From the NCBI GenBank assembly GCA_030633305.1, contig DAOVTB010000023.1, positions 1 through 32,781 of the forward strand: DNA of 32,781 nucleotides, given 5' to 3'. Made by a program: the position numbers and the translations under genes. The notes beneath the pieces were generated by a model. The model saw only the letters and a list, made by a program, of their open reading frames with translations. It was not told the DNA's origin and did not search any database. The DNA comes from Candidatus Muiribacteriota bacterium. GTDB lineage: Bacteria; Muiribacteriota; DAOVTB01. Shown piece after piece: positions 8,085 to 16,382 of this stretch (position 1 is its first letter; each line of letters starts with the position of its first letter).

Positions 8085-9248
8085 CTACAGATCATCTCTT
8101 CCGGAAATAACGATTGAGGGATTGATGCCCTGAAGGATTCTTAATGGGATAACTGTTCCTCCGATTATGCATACGAAAGTGAAGATCAAAACACCAGCAA
8201 TATCTCCAAGTGATATAAAAATTGGAATATTTGATAGAAGGTAAACATTATCCGGAAGTGTGATTTTCTGTACTGTGAGGTAGTAAAGGACAGCAGAAGA
8301 GAATATCAGGGTTATAAGTGTAGAAACTATATAAAAAATAATGATCTGCATATTGAAAATATTCATGATGTTGAGATTTGTATAACCAATCACTTTTAGA
8401 AAGGCAATTTCCTTTTTTAGTTTCATGATTTGAAACAGGAAAAGAGATATGATCAGCAATACTGAAATAATGATCATGAAGGAAATAATGATAAATGCAG
8501 CAATTTTTTCAACCTTAGCTGCTAGAAAAAGTGCTGCATTCCTTTTTTGTAAAGTTTCGCTGCGATAAGCTTTAATTGTTTCTAATATACTTTTGTTAAA
8601 AGATTTATTATTGTATCTGAGGTCAATAAAAGATGCAAAGGTGTCTGGTATATCCATCATTGTTGAAAGTCTTTTTCTGTCTACAAAAATATAGTATGTA
8701 TCATAATCAGAAAGACCTGTTTGAAATACTCCCGTCAGATTAAAATAGCTTTCGCCATCAGAAGTGACTATCTTAGCCCTGTCTTTTCCAGGAATTAATG
8801 ACATTTTTTTTGCCAGTCGGTGACCACATATAAAACCATTCTCGTTAGTAAATTTCTGACCATGTTTCAAAATATTTGAAAATTTGTAAAATGATTGGTC
8901 GGTATCTATTCCAAGAACTTTGATGCCAGCTACAAAACCGTTTGCCTTTAGGACTCCCTCAGTTTCAAGTGTTGCAGAAAATTCTATTCCAGGAGATATG
9001 ATTTTTTTTAATAAGTCCGGACTATTTGGGATGAATGAAAATGAACTTTCTTTTTTTTCAAAAATTCGGATATCGGGTTCAAATTTCAAAAAATTCCTTA
9101 TGAATTCATTATTAAATCCATTTATGATTGATAGTGAAATTATCAGAGAGGACTGAGAAATAATTAATGCAGCAAATATAAAACAGCTCTGGAACTTGTA
9201 TCTTCTGATGTTGTTGAAAGCAATTTTGAGAAGAAACGAAAAACCCAT
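8085..9248 (-). CDS. LolC/LolE-like FtsX-family ABC permease
   Basis: This 387-residue permease has the topology of the lipoprotein-releasing and MacB-type family: membrane segment 22-44, a periplasmic domain of about 200 residues, then three membrane segments near 249-275, 300-326 and 346-369. The cytoplasmic stretch KKEIAFLKVIGYTNLNI (278-294) matches the FtsX-family coupling region that contacts the ATPase. LolC/E proteins extract lipoproteins from the inner membrane using the ATPase LolD. No ATPase gene is nearby, so the partner must be encoded elsewhere and the substrate is uncertain. The start is three bases after the stop of the UbiB-like gene, with a GGGAAG site inside that gene, so the two are one operon. 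Confidence 0.82.
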   Translation of the reverse strand: MGFSFLLKIAFNNIRRYKFQSCFIFAALIISQSSLIISLSIINGFNNEFIRNFLKFEPDIRIFEKKESSFSFIPNSPDLLKKIISPGIEFSATLETEGVLKANGFVAGIKVLGIDTDQSFYKFSNILKHGQKFTNENGFICGHRLAKKMSLIPGKDRAKIVTSDGESYFNLTGVFQTGLSDYDTYYIFVDRKRLSTMMDIPDTFASFIDLRYNNKSFNKSILETIKAYRSETLQKRNAALFLAAKVEKIAAFIIISFMIIISVLLIISLFLFQIMKLKKEIAFLKVIGYTNLNIMNIFNMQIIIFYIVSTLITLIFSSAVLYYLTVQKITLPDNVYLLSNIPIFISLGDIAGVLIFTFVCIIGGTVIPLRILQGINPSIVISGRDDL

Positions 9249-9251
9249 TTA

Positions 9252-10940
9252 TTACATTCTTCCCGAAGATATAATCGAAAAAACCAGCCAGATTCCAAGA
9301 ATTCCCGCAATTACAAATCCTAAAATACCAAAAACGGAAAACCCGAACAGTAATGCACCTTTTCCAGAAATCATGATTGCTGAAGATGCAAGTATTATAG
9401 CCCCGACAATGAGACTAATAGCAATTCGATTTGATGCTTTATCAATTGTTGAGGAGAAATCCTCAAGGCTTTTATGATAAAACTCTATTCCCAGTTTTCC
9501 TCTTTCAATTTTTGCCGCAATAGATTTTAATTTTTTTGGAAGCTTAATAAGCATGTCGGCAGAGTCTTCGAAAAAATACTTGAGAATTCTGTAATAACGT
9601 GCTGGATTAAATACTCTTCGAATGATAACTCTTGCATATGGTTTTGCGATTTCTAGTGTTTTCAGCTGTGGATTCAGGATAGCAACTATACCTTCAACTT
9701 GAATAAGCGTTTTAACCAGGAGTGATATTTCAGGAGGGGTTCTCAATTTATGTCTTATTGCTACAGTAATCAATCTGTTTAATAATTTTCCTATTGAAAT
9801 AGAACCTATAGGAGAGTCAAAGACACTGTCTATGAAATAGCTGATGTCCATTTTCAATTTTGGAATATCAACTTCTTCAACGATAACTCCCATTTTTATG
9901 AATCTTCGTACAATATGTTCACTATTTTTACTGGAGATTTCCATAAAAAGAGAAGCGAGATTTTCAAGTAATTCTACATTAAGTTTTCCAGTAAGACCAA
10001 AATCGATGAGATTGATCTTCCCTTCTTTGGTAATTAGAATATTTCCAGGATGTGGGTCGCCGTGGAAAAAACCTTCTACAAGAATCTGATAAAGAAAAAT
10101 CTCCATCAATTTTCTTGCTGTTTTTTCTAAATCTATATCGTGTTTTTTATAAAAATCTTTATTTGTAATTTTTTCACCACTAAGTTTTTTCATGGTTAAT
10201 ACTTTCGATGTAGTGTAATCGTGAAAAATTTCTGGAATTCCAATAATGGGATCATCTTCAAACATGGCTTTCATTTTTCCTGTACTTATTGCTTCATGAT
10301 TGAAATCAAGTTCCCGTTCAGATGCTTCTTTGAATTCATCAATGACTTTCACTGGTTGATACAGTCCTGCATGATCAATTCGTTGTTGTAAAAGATGAGC
10401 GATATGGTACAAAATTTCCATATCGACTTCAAAAAGATCGCTGACTTCCTGTTTCTGGACTTTAATGACAACTTCAGTTCCATCTTTTAATGTTGCAGAA
10501 TGAACCTGTGCGACAGAGCCACTTGCGATTGGTTCTCTTGAAAAATCGGAGAAAATATCATCTATATTTCCGATTTCCTGTTCCAAAGTTTCTTTTATCT
10601 GAGAAAAGTCTACTGGAGGAACACTATCTTGGAGTTTACTCAATTCTGTTATGTATGCTTCTGAAAATATATCGACTCGGGTCGATAACATCTGACCGAG
10701 TTTTATGAAAGTAGGGCCAAGTGTTTCAAGGAGTTTTCTGAACCTGACTTCATTTGATTCCTTATCGATTACGTCTTGTTCTTTCTTCCGCCTGAAAATG
10801 AAATTTTTGCCAAGATTCAGATAATATTCAAGTTCAAGATGCTCAATCATATAACCGAAACCATAAGCTATTGCTTCATTTATGATAGTCTTGTACCGTT
10901 TTAGTATCTTAATTTTTCTAGGCAGTGAGAAAAGTTCCAT
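9252..10940 (-). CDS. UbiB/AarF/ABC1 atypical kinase-like protein
   Basis: This 562-residue protein belongs to the UbiB (ABC1/ADCK) family. Visible features are the family-specific KxGQ element (Lys80, Gln83 in FIKLGQMLSTR), the altered nucleotide loop ASGSVAQVH (139-147), the Lys160 of VVIK, the catalytic-loop HGDPHPGN (293-300), and DFG (313-315). Two C-terminal hydrophobic segments (about 510-558) anchor it in the membrane. Family members act as ATPases in ubiquinone or other isoprenoid-lipid metabolism and are regulated by lipids. No ubiquinone genes are nearby. The ATG at 10940 lacks a clear ribosome site, but the N-terminus aligns with family length. It is the first gene of a pair with the LolC/E-like permease. 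Confidence 0.9.
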   Translation of the reverse strand: MELFSLPRKIKILKRYKTIINEAIAYGFGYMIEHLELEYYLNLGKNFIFRRKKEQDVIDKESNEVRFRKLLETLGPTFIKLGQMLSTRVDIFSEAYITELSKLQDSVPPVDFSQIKETLEQEIGNIDDIFSDFSREPIASGSVAQVHSATLKDGTEVVIKVQKQEVSDLFEVDMEILYHIAHLLQQRIDHAGLYQPVKVIDEFKEASERELDFNHEAISTGKMKAMFEDDPIIGIPEIFHDYTTSKVLTMKKLSGEKITNKDFYKKHDIDLEKTARKLMEIFLYQILVEGFFHGDPHPGNILITKEGKINLIDFGLTGKLNVELLENLASLFMEISSKNSEHIVRRFIKMGVIVEEVDIPKLKMDISYFIDSVFDSPIGSISIGKLLNRLITVAIRHKLRTPPEISLLVKTLIQVEGIVAILNPQLKTLEIAKPYARVIIRRVFNPARYYRILKYFFEDSADMLIKLPKKLKSIAAKIERGKLGIEFYHKSLEDFSSTIDKASNRIAISLIVGAIILASSAIMISGKGALLFGFSVFGILGFVIAGILGIWLVFSIISSGRM

Positions 10941-10992
10941 AGAAGGAGTATATTACATTTATGTCTTTGTGTGAAAACATTCTTTTCTTTTT

Positions 10993-11019
10993 CTCTGCGT
11001 CCGCTGCGATCTCTGCGCG
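10993..11019. repeat. 9-base quasi-periodic tract (T3)
   Basis: Three 9-base units, CTCTGCGTC, CGCTGCGAT and CTCTGCGCG, lie in the divergent gap between the UbiB-like and radical SAM genes. They are related to the tract at 612-638. No strong secondary structure is visible and function is unknown. Confidence 0.6.
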
Positions 11020-11092
11020 ACAATCTTTTTCTTTCCTTGTTCCTTAGTGCTTTTATGATATACTCAATCTAAATAATTATGGAAACAAAAAA

Positions 11093-12436
11093 ATGAAAAT
11101 CACACTGATCGTGCCCGCAATTGGAAGAAGAGAATCAGAACCATATATGCGCGGTTGGCAGATGGAACCGATGGCAATTGCTGTACTTAAAAGTTTGACT
11201 CCGGCGGATGTTGAAGTAGAATTTTTTGACGACAGAGTTGAACAGATTCCGTATGATCTTAAAACTGATTTGATAGGGATTTCTATTGAAACGTTCACTG
11301 TAAAAAGAGGATACGAACTTGCAGAACGATTTCGTTCCAAGGGCCACACGGTAGTTCTTGGTGGTTTTCATGTTGCTTTGGTTCCAGATGAAGCAAAACA
11401 GTATGCTGATTCAATTGTGATTGGACAGGCAGAGGAACTTTGGCCTGCTTTAATTGAAGATTTTCGGGCTGGAAAGTTGAAGAAAGAATACAAATGTGAG
11501 AAAGATCCAGATCTGAGTGGTATCATTCCTGATCGATCACTTTTTAAAGATAAACCGTATTTGCCTATCAGTTTGATTGAATTTACACGAGGCTGTTTTT
11601 TTGACTGTGAATTCTGTTCTGTATGTCAGTTTTTTGAACATAAATGTAATACTCGGAAAGTAGATGATTTTGTTAAGGAAGTCAAGGCACTCAATAGTAA
11701 ATACTATTTTATCATTGATGATAATATAATTGCAGATATCCCTCGAGCAAAAGAACTTTTCCGTACCCTTATTCCACTTAAAATTAAATGGGTAAGTCAG
11801 GCAAGCATAAATGTTGCTTCTGATACAGAATTACTTGATTTAATGAAAAAAAGTGGTTGTGTTGGTCTTCTTATCGGTTTTGAATCACTTAATTCAGAAA
11901 ATCTTCTTCAGATGAATAAAAGCATAAATATCAATGTCGAACAACATAACGAATCACTGGCCAGGATCAGAAGCTATGGTATGACTGTTTATGGAACCTT
12001 CGTGTTTGGTTATGATAATGATGATATTGACAGTTTTAAGACAGCCTATGATTTTGCAGTAGAAAATAAATTTTTTCTGGTTGCCTTTAATCAGGTTACA
12101 CCATTTCCGGGCACTCCGTTATATGACAGGCTGGAATCAGAGAATCGACTTTTTTATGAAAAATGGTGGCTTTCAGATAATGCAAACTTTGGTGAAGTTT
12201 ATTTTCAACCGAAGAAATTAACCAAGGATCAGCTTGCATATGCATGCTTCCTTAATAGAAAGAAGTTTTATTCTATACCGTCAATTTTTAGAAGAATTGA
12301 TTTTTCTACAAACTTTAAAGATCCATATTTTGCATTTATCTTTCTGAGTCAGAATATTCTGGCTCAAAGGGAAATTTATAAAAGATGGAAATTACCGATT
12401 GGAAAAGGGCTTGATTTACCTGGAAAACTGAAATGA
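11093..12436 (+). CDS. B12-binding-domain radical SAM enzyme
   Basis: This 447-residue protein has an N-terminal Rossmann-like B12-binding-type domain (about 1-140; ISIETFTVKRGYELAERF, then GGFHVALVPDEA) and a radical SAM core. The cluster-binding cysteines are Cys168, Cys172 and Cys175 in RGCFFDCEFC. GFESLN and the late TPFPGTPLY segment are typical of this superfamily. The classic DxHxxG cobalamin motif is not evident, so cobalamin binding is uncertain. Such enzymes perform radical methylations or other C-H modifications; the substrate is unknown. Its last four bases overlap the GNAT gene (ATGA), indicating translational coupling and probably a shared pathway. The ribosome site is weak. Confidence 0.88.
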   Translation: MKITLIVPAIGRRESEPYMRGWQMEPMAIAVLKSLTPADVEVEFFDDRVEQIPYDLKTDLIGISIETFTVKRGYELAERFRSKGHTVVLGGFHVALVPDEAKQYADSIVIGQAEELWPALIEDFRAGKLKKEYKCEKDPDLSGIIPDRSLFKDKPYLPISLIEFTRGCFFDCEFCSVCQFFEHKCNTRKVDDFVKEVKALNSKYYFIIDDNIIADIPRAKELFRTLIPLKIKWVSQASINVASDTELLDLMKKSGCVGLLIGFESLNSENLLQMNKSININVEQHNESLARIRSYGMTVYGTFVFGYDNDDIDSFKTAYDFAVENKFFLVAFNQVTPFPGTPLYDRLESENRLFYEKWWLSDNANFGEVYFQPKKLTKDQLAYACFLNRKKFYSIPSIFRRIDFSTNFKDPYFAFIFLSQNILAQREIYKRWKLPIGKGLDLPGKLK

Positions 12437-13539
12437 AATCAAGGTCTTTTACTCTTGCAACACCTGATGATGACAAGGGAATAAGGGATTTGCTGTCCAG
12501 AGTTCATATGGACGGAAACATTAGACTGAAATTCCTTCGTGAACCCAGTTATTTTGAATCTCTAAAAATCGAGGGAAAATCAAGTCAGATAGTTATTTAT
12601 AGAGATCCTGATAATAGAGAAAAAATAGTTGCTATCGCAACTCGTTCAATAAAAGACCTGTATTTAAATGGTCGACCAACGGAATTCGGGTATTTGAGTA
12701 GTTTGAGAATTGATCCCGAATATAGAAATGGAATCATTCTTGGAAGAGGCTATAAATTCATTAAACAGCTTCATAATGAAGATAAAAAAGTTCCAGCCTA
12801 TATTACAACTATTACAAAAGAAAATGATAAAGCTATTCAAGCATTAACTAAGCGCAGAGCCGGTCTTCCCCTGTATCATTTCATTGGAGATTACAAAACA
12901 TACTCAATTCCATATTACAAAAAACCTGAAAAGCCATGTTCTGATGTTGAAATATCTAAAGCAAAGAAGATTGAACAATCTGAACTTCTGGAATTTATAA
13001 GAAATGAGGGGAAAAGAAAACAGTTTTTTCCAACTTTGGATGAAAACAAATTAAATGGAGAGCTACCGGATTTATCGATTGAGAATTTTTATATTGCTCG
13101 TAGGGAAAATAAAATTGTAGGTACTGTTGCTTTCTGGGATCAAGGGGATAATAAGCAGACCGTTGTACATGGTTATAAACCTATATTTCAATTACTTAGA
13201 CCATTTTACAATCTGTTGTCTCCAGTAACCAGATTGCCAGTTTTACCATCATCGGGAAGTCAGATTCGATCTTTTTATATAAGTTTTGCTGTTGTAAAAA
13301 ATAATGATGCGCCTGCTTTTTTCGATCTACTTAGATATGTATATCTGGAAATGAAAGATAAGGGATACAATTATATGATTACTGGACTTGATAGTCGTGA
13401 TTCATTATGCAGTGCGGCGGAAAAGTTTCGTAATATTCTTTATGAAACTTCTGTATACCTGGTCTTTTTTGAAAATCATGAGGAATTTTTGAAAAGTCAT
13501 GATCTGACTAATATTTATCTTGATGCGGGAAGGCTTTAA
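12433..13539 (+). CDS. GNAT-family acyltransferase, two-domain
   Basis: This 368-residue protein starts within the stop of the radical SAM gene (ATGA overlap). The N-terminal half (about 5-165) has the GNAT acyl-CoA loop pattern in SLRIDPEYRNGIILGRGY, the RxxGxG-like turn after a beta strand. The second half (about 170-368) looks like a second, degenerate GNAT fold, with strands IENFYIARRENKIVGTVAFW and a late KGYNYMITGLDSRD. It probably transfers an acyl group to an amine, and the coupling suggests that it acts on the same substrate as the radical SAM enzyme. I do not recognise the specific subfamily. Confidence 0.75.
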   Translation: MKSRSFTLATPDDDKGIRDLLSRVHMDGNIRLKFLREPSYFESLKIEGKSSQIVIYRDPDNREKIVAIATRSIKDLYLNGRPTEFGYLSSLRIDPEYRNGIILGRGYKFIKQLHNEDKKVPAYITTITKENDKAIQALTKRRAGLPLYHFIGDYKTYSIPYYKKPEKPCSDVEISKAKKIEQSELLEFIRNEGKRKQFFPTLDENKLNGELPDLSIENFYIARRENKIVGTVAFWDQGDNKQTVVHGYKPIFQLLRPFYNLLSPVTRLPVLPSSGSQIRSFYISFAVVKNNDAPAFFDLLRYVYLEMKDKGYNYMITGLDSRDSLCSAAEKFRNILYETSVYLVFFENHEEFLKSHDLTNIYLDAGRL

Positions 13540-13549
13540 TATGCGATGC

Positions 13550-13599
13550 GGTGTCCAGGTCTCATTTCGGGAACGAAATCCAACGAGAGACCTGGCACC
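13550..13599. repeat. REP-like palindromic element P2
   Basis: Outer arms GGTGTCCAGGTCTC (13550-13563) and GAGACCTGGCACC (13587-13599) pair with one bulge. An inner 6-base hairpin, ATTTCG and CGAAAT around GGAA, sits at the tip. It lies 10 bases after the GNAT stop and may also end the transcript. The GGTGNCAGGTCTC type of palindrome is known to me from REP elements associated with RAYT/Y1 transposases. Confidence 0.7.
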
Positions 13600-13705
13600 G
13601 TACAGTGCGTATGTGGATTTGTGTTATTTCTTTTTTTTTTCTATGTCCTATAGTATACTAGCAAAAACTTTAATCTTAAAATTGCATACGAAAATTTTTA
13701 ACACC

Positions 13706-13770
13706 GGTGCCAGATGGACTTTAATTTTTGTAGTGATTGTCAGAGTGTAAAATTCAAGTGCCCTGGCACC
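13706..13770. repeat. REP-like palindromic element P3
   Basis: Arms GGTGCCAG (13706-13713) and CTGGCACC (13763-13770) are perfectly complementary. The interior pairs imperfectly, ACTTTAATTTT against AAAATTCAAGT. It ends 7 bases before the AAGGAG ribosome site of the AAA+ gene, so it is probably in that gene's leader. The rest of the 253-base gap (13540-13792) is AT-rich with no convincing gene. Confidence 0.65.
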
Positions 13771-13792
13771 TTATAGTAAGGAGAATGTTAAT

Positions 13793-15097
13793 ATGGGAAC
13801 TACTTTTGTAAAAGAAAGATTAGACAGTACCGATTTATCACTTTATTTTTATAAATTTGACCGAGATGACTACAGAATAAGGAATTTTAAAAATAATAAT
13901 TCCCAGACAATTCATTCTGAAAAAGAAAAGTTTGAATATATTAAAAAGATTATCAGGCTTACTGTAGTTGATGACATTTCTAATCTTGTAGATGTAAATT
14001 TTACAGCGATTGATGAAGATTCAATGTTCTATCTTTTTCTAAAAGAAGTTTATCTTCGAGCTATAAGATTTAATCCCATACTTAAATATACTGAAGATAT
14101 AAAAATAACTGGTCCAGTCACAGAAGATGAAAGTGTTAATGAAGAAAATTTTTCATCAAGCTATGGAAATATTTTTGAAATTCAGAAAAGTCTGAAAAAA
14201 ATGATTATTGGTCAGGATTTTGTTATCGATGAAATCTGCAAGGAATTGATTAAAAGAGAAATTGGTCTTCACAATCCGACTAAACCTCCAAGTTATTTTT
14301 TATTGGGGCAGACCGGAGTTGGTAAAACTTATTTTGTAGAATGTCTGTCTGAGGCACTTTTTGGGCGACGTGATAAAATGTTGATCGTGAATTGTTCTAA
14401 ATATTCTCAGGATCACGAAATAGCAAATCTGATCGGTGCGCCAAAAGGATATGTTGGAAGCTCTGATAAAGGGATTTTTAATAAGCAGATACAGAAACAT
14501 CCTGATTCAATTATTCTTTTCGATGAAATAGAAAAAGCAAGTACCAAACTTTTTGAGCTCCTTCTTCCTATATTGGATAAAGGAGAAATCACTGATAATG
14601 AAGGAAATCTAATTGATTTTGACAGGAGTATGATTTTTTTCACAAGTAATATAGGTTGTGACGGTGAAATTAAGAAAGAATTTGAAGGTTATCTTGATTT
14701 GTCACTGGATGATTATAAGGGGAAAAAGAAAGATTACAGAGATTATATTTATGCTGTTATAAAAAAAGCTTTTGCTCCTGAATACATCAACAGGCTTAAA
14801 GATATTTTTGTTTTTAATTATTTGAAACCAAAAGATATTAACAGGATTTTAAAGAATGAAATAATTGCTGTCAATAAGCGATTAAAGAAAAACAGGATGT
14901 CATTTAAATTGACTGATAAAGCTTTTAAAGAACTTGGGAAAGCATGCTATAGTGACCAGTATGGAGCTCGGGAACTGGAAAGAACAGTTGACAGATTGAT
15001 TACTAATCCATTGGCTGAATCTATTTATACGAAAGAAATCCGGAGCGGAAGCAAAATAAAAATTGACTATAAAGCAAAGAAGTTTATTCTTAAATAA
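13793..15097 (+). CDS. Single-ring HSP100 (Clp D2-type) AAA+ ATPase
   Basis: This 434-residue protein has an unrecognised N-terminal region (1-125) and one AAA+ module like the second ring of ClpA/B/C. Visible elements are Walker A GQTGVGKT (172-179), the GYVG pore loop (219-222), Walker B IILFDE with Asp244 and Glu245, sensor 1 TSN (284-286), arginine finger Arg334 in PEYINRLKD, sensor 2 Arg393 in GARELERT, and a C-terminal D2-small domain. The first ring, ClpN repeats, M-domain and ClpX zinc finger are all absent. I see no ClpP-binding IGF/IGL loop, so a protein-remodelling rather than a proteolytic role is more likely. The ATG follows AAGGAG (13778-13783). The substrate is unknown, and the N-terminal region is the probable adaptor. 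Confidence 0.87.
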   Translation: MGTTFVKERLDSTDLSLYFYKFDRDDYRIRNFKNNNSQTIHSEKEKFEYIKKIIRLTVVDDISNLVDVNFTAIDEDSMFYLFLKEVYLRAIRFNPILKYTEDIKITGPVTEDESVNEENFSSSYGNIFEIQKSLKKMIIGQDFVIDEICKELIKREIGLHNPTKPPSYFLLGQTGVGKTYFVECLSEALFGRRDKMLIVNCSKYSQDHEIANLIGAPKGYVGSSDKGIFNKQIQKHPDSIILFDEIEKASTKLFELLLPILDKGEITDNEGNLIDFDRSMIFFTSNIGCDGEIKKEFEGYLDLSLDDYKGKKKDYRDYIYAVIKKAFAPEYINRLKDIFVFNYLKPKDINRILKNEIIAVNKRLKKNRMSFKLTDKAFKELGKACYSDQYGARELERTVDRLITNPLAESIYTKEIRSGSKIKIDYKAKKFILK

Positions 15098-15172
15098 GCC
15101 TTTTTGACTATTATATGATATTATTATTATAGAGCAAATAAAGAATGACAAAGAAATCTAAAATATAGTAGA

Positions 15173-15216
15173 GACAGGCCAATCACCTGCCTGTGCCCCG
15201 AAGGGGTATGCCTGTC
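15173..15216. repeat. Palindromic element with GACAGGC ends
   Basis: Ends GACAGGC (15173-15179) and GCCTGTC (15210-15216) are complementary. Inside is CCTGCCTGT and a CCCC-GAA-GGGG hairpin (15196-15206). The CCTG/CAGG core is repeated in both orientations, so alternative folds are possible. It sits between the AAA+ and YchF-like genes and may serve as a weak terminator or a REP-like repeat. Confidence 0.5.
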
Positions 15217-15265
15217 CAATAATAAAACGGATACCAGTGTCAGATGAATTTGAGGGGAATCAAGA

Positions 15266-16339
15266 ATGAAAATAGCAGTAGTTGGACTTACTAATAGTGG
15301 GAAAACAACAATTTATAATATACTGACAGGGATGAAGATTGAAGCAACTCCGTACAGTGATGTATCGCTTCACAAAAAGAGCGTGGGAATCGCAAAAGTA
15401 ATTGATAGTAGAATTGATTATCTGGATTCAATATATGATCCTAAGAAAAAAACATATGCTGATGTTGAATTTATGGATACACCTGCACTTTTTGAAAAAA
15501 GCAGTACCGCACTTCAGGATATTAAAAATAGTGATGCATTGGTTCTTGTCGTCAGGGGATTTGAGAATGATGAAGTTTTATCGACAAATGCTGCGATAGA
15601 CCCAGTATCTGATATTAATTCCGTAGAAGCAGAAATGTTGCTTGCCGATCTTATGGTTGTTGAAAATAGAATTTCAAGAATTGATGAGCAGATAAAAAAA
15701 AGCGGGAGAAAAGAACTTCTACCTGAGAAAAAACTATTTGAAAAGTTAAAAGCTCTTCTTGAAGAAGGAAAATTACTGAGGGAATGTGATTTTTCAGATG
15801 AGGAAAACAAGCTTCTGTCTGGATTCCAGCTTGTTAGTTTCAAACCTGTACTTGTTGTTGTTAATACAGATGAAAACAGGATAGGTGATACTGAATATGA
15901 AGATGGAATATTAGATGTTTTTAAGAATAGAAGTAATCTGGACATTGTATTTATTCCAGGAGATATTGAAATGGAAATCAAAGAGCTTGACTCTGATGAT
16001 GCTGCTGAGTTTATGAAAGATTACGGACTCACAGAAAGTGGTTTAGATACAGTTATCAGAAAATCTTTTGAACTGCTTGGATTGATTTGTTTTTTTACAG
16101 TTGGAAAGGACGAAGTCAGGAGTTGGAGTATTCCTAAAGGAATTACTATACAGTCAGCGGCAGGTGTGATTCATAGTGATCTAGAAAAGGGATTTATCAG
16201 AGCTGAGGTCACGGGATATATGAATTTTCATAAATTTGGGAATATGCCTGCGGTGAAAGAAGCTGGCTTACAGCAGCTTGAAGGTAAAGAATATATTGTT
16301 CGTGATGGTGACATTGTTAATGTCAGGTTTAACGTTTAA
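15266..16339 (+). CDS. Divergent YchF/Obg-like P-loop protein (DUF933/TGS)
   Basis: This 357-residue protein aligns along its length with YchF (OLA1-type ATPase): P-loop GLTNSGKTT (7-15), VVRGFEND after the switch region, the ATP-preferring NTDE (200-203) where GTPases have NKxD, and the C-terminal TGS-like domain with HSDLEKGFIRAEV and YIVRDGDIVNVRFNV. YchF proteins bind the ribosome and hydrolyse ATP or GTP. Two things are odd. The DxxG of switch II is DTPA (71-74). The Gly-rich loop after it is about seven residues shorter than in E. coli YchF. It may therefore be a specialised paralogue. GAGGGG (15252-15257) precedes the ATG. It follows the AAA+ gene in the same direction, 168 bases apart. 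Confidence 0.85.
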   Translation: MKIAVVGLTNSGKTTIYNILTGMKIEATPYSDVSLHKKSVGIAKVIDSRIDYLDSIYDPKKKTYADVEFMDTPALFEKSSTALQDIKNSDALVLVVRGFENDEVLSTNAAIDPVSDINSVEAEMLLADLMVVENRISRIDEQIKKSGRKELLPEKKLFEKLKALLEEGKLLRECDFSDEENKLLSGFQLVSFKPVLVVVNTDENRIGDTEYEDGILDVFKNRSNLDIVFIPGDIEMEIKELDSDDAAEFMKDYGLTESGLDTVIRKSFELLGLICFFTVGKDEVRSWSIPKGITIQSAAGVIHSDLEKGFIRAEVTGYMNFHKFGNMPAVKEAGLQQLEGKEYIVRDGDIVNVRFNV

Positions 16340-16382
16340 AAAATAAGATTATGTTAAATAAATCAGGAGGAGGCTATTTAAT

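Noticed and set aside
13520-13750. A 76-codon plus-strand frame after the GNAT gene
   Set aside because: It runs through palindrome P2 and into P3, overlaps the GNAT end, has no domain-like pattern and encodes a poly-Phe run from a T tract.
13793-15097. ClpX identity for the AAA+ protein
   Set aside because: No N-terminal zinc finger or IGF loop is seen, and the GYVG loop, PEYINRL and GARELE segments are of the ClpA/B/C second-ring type.
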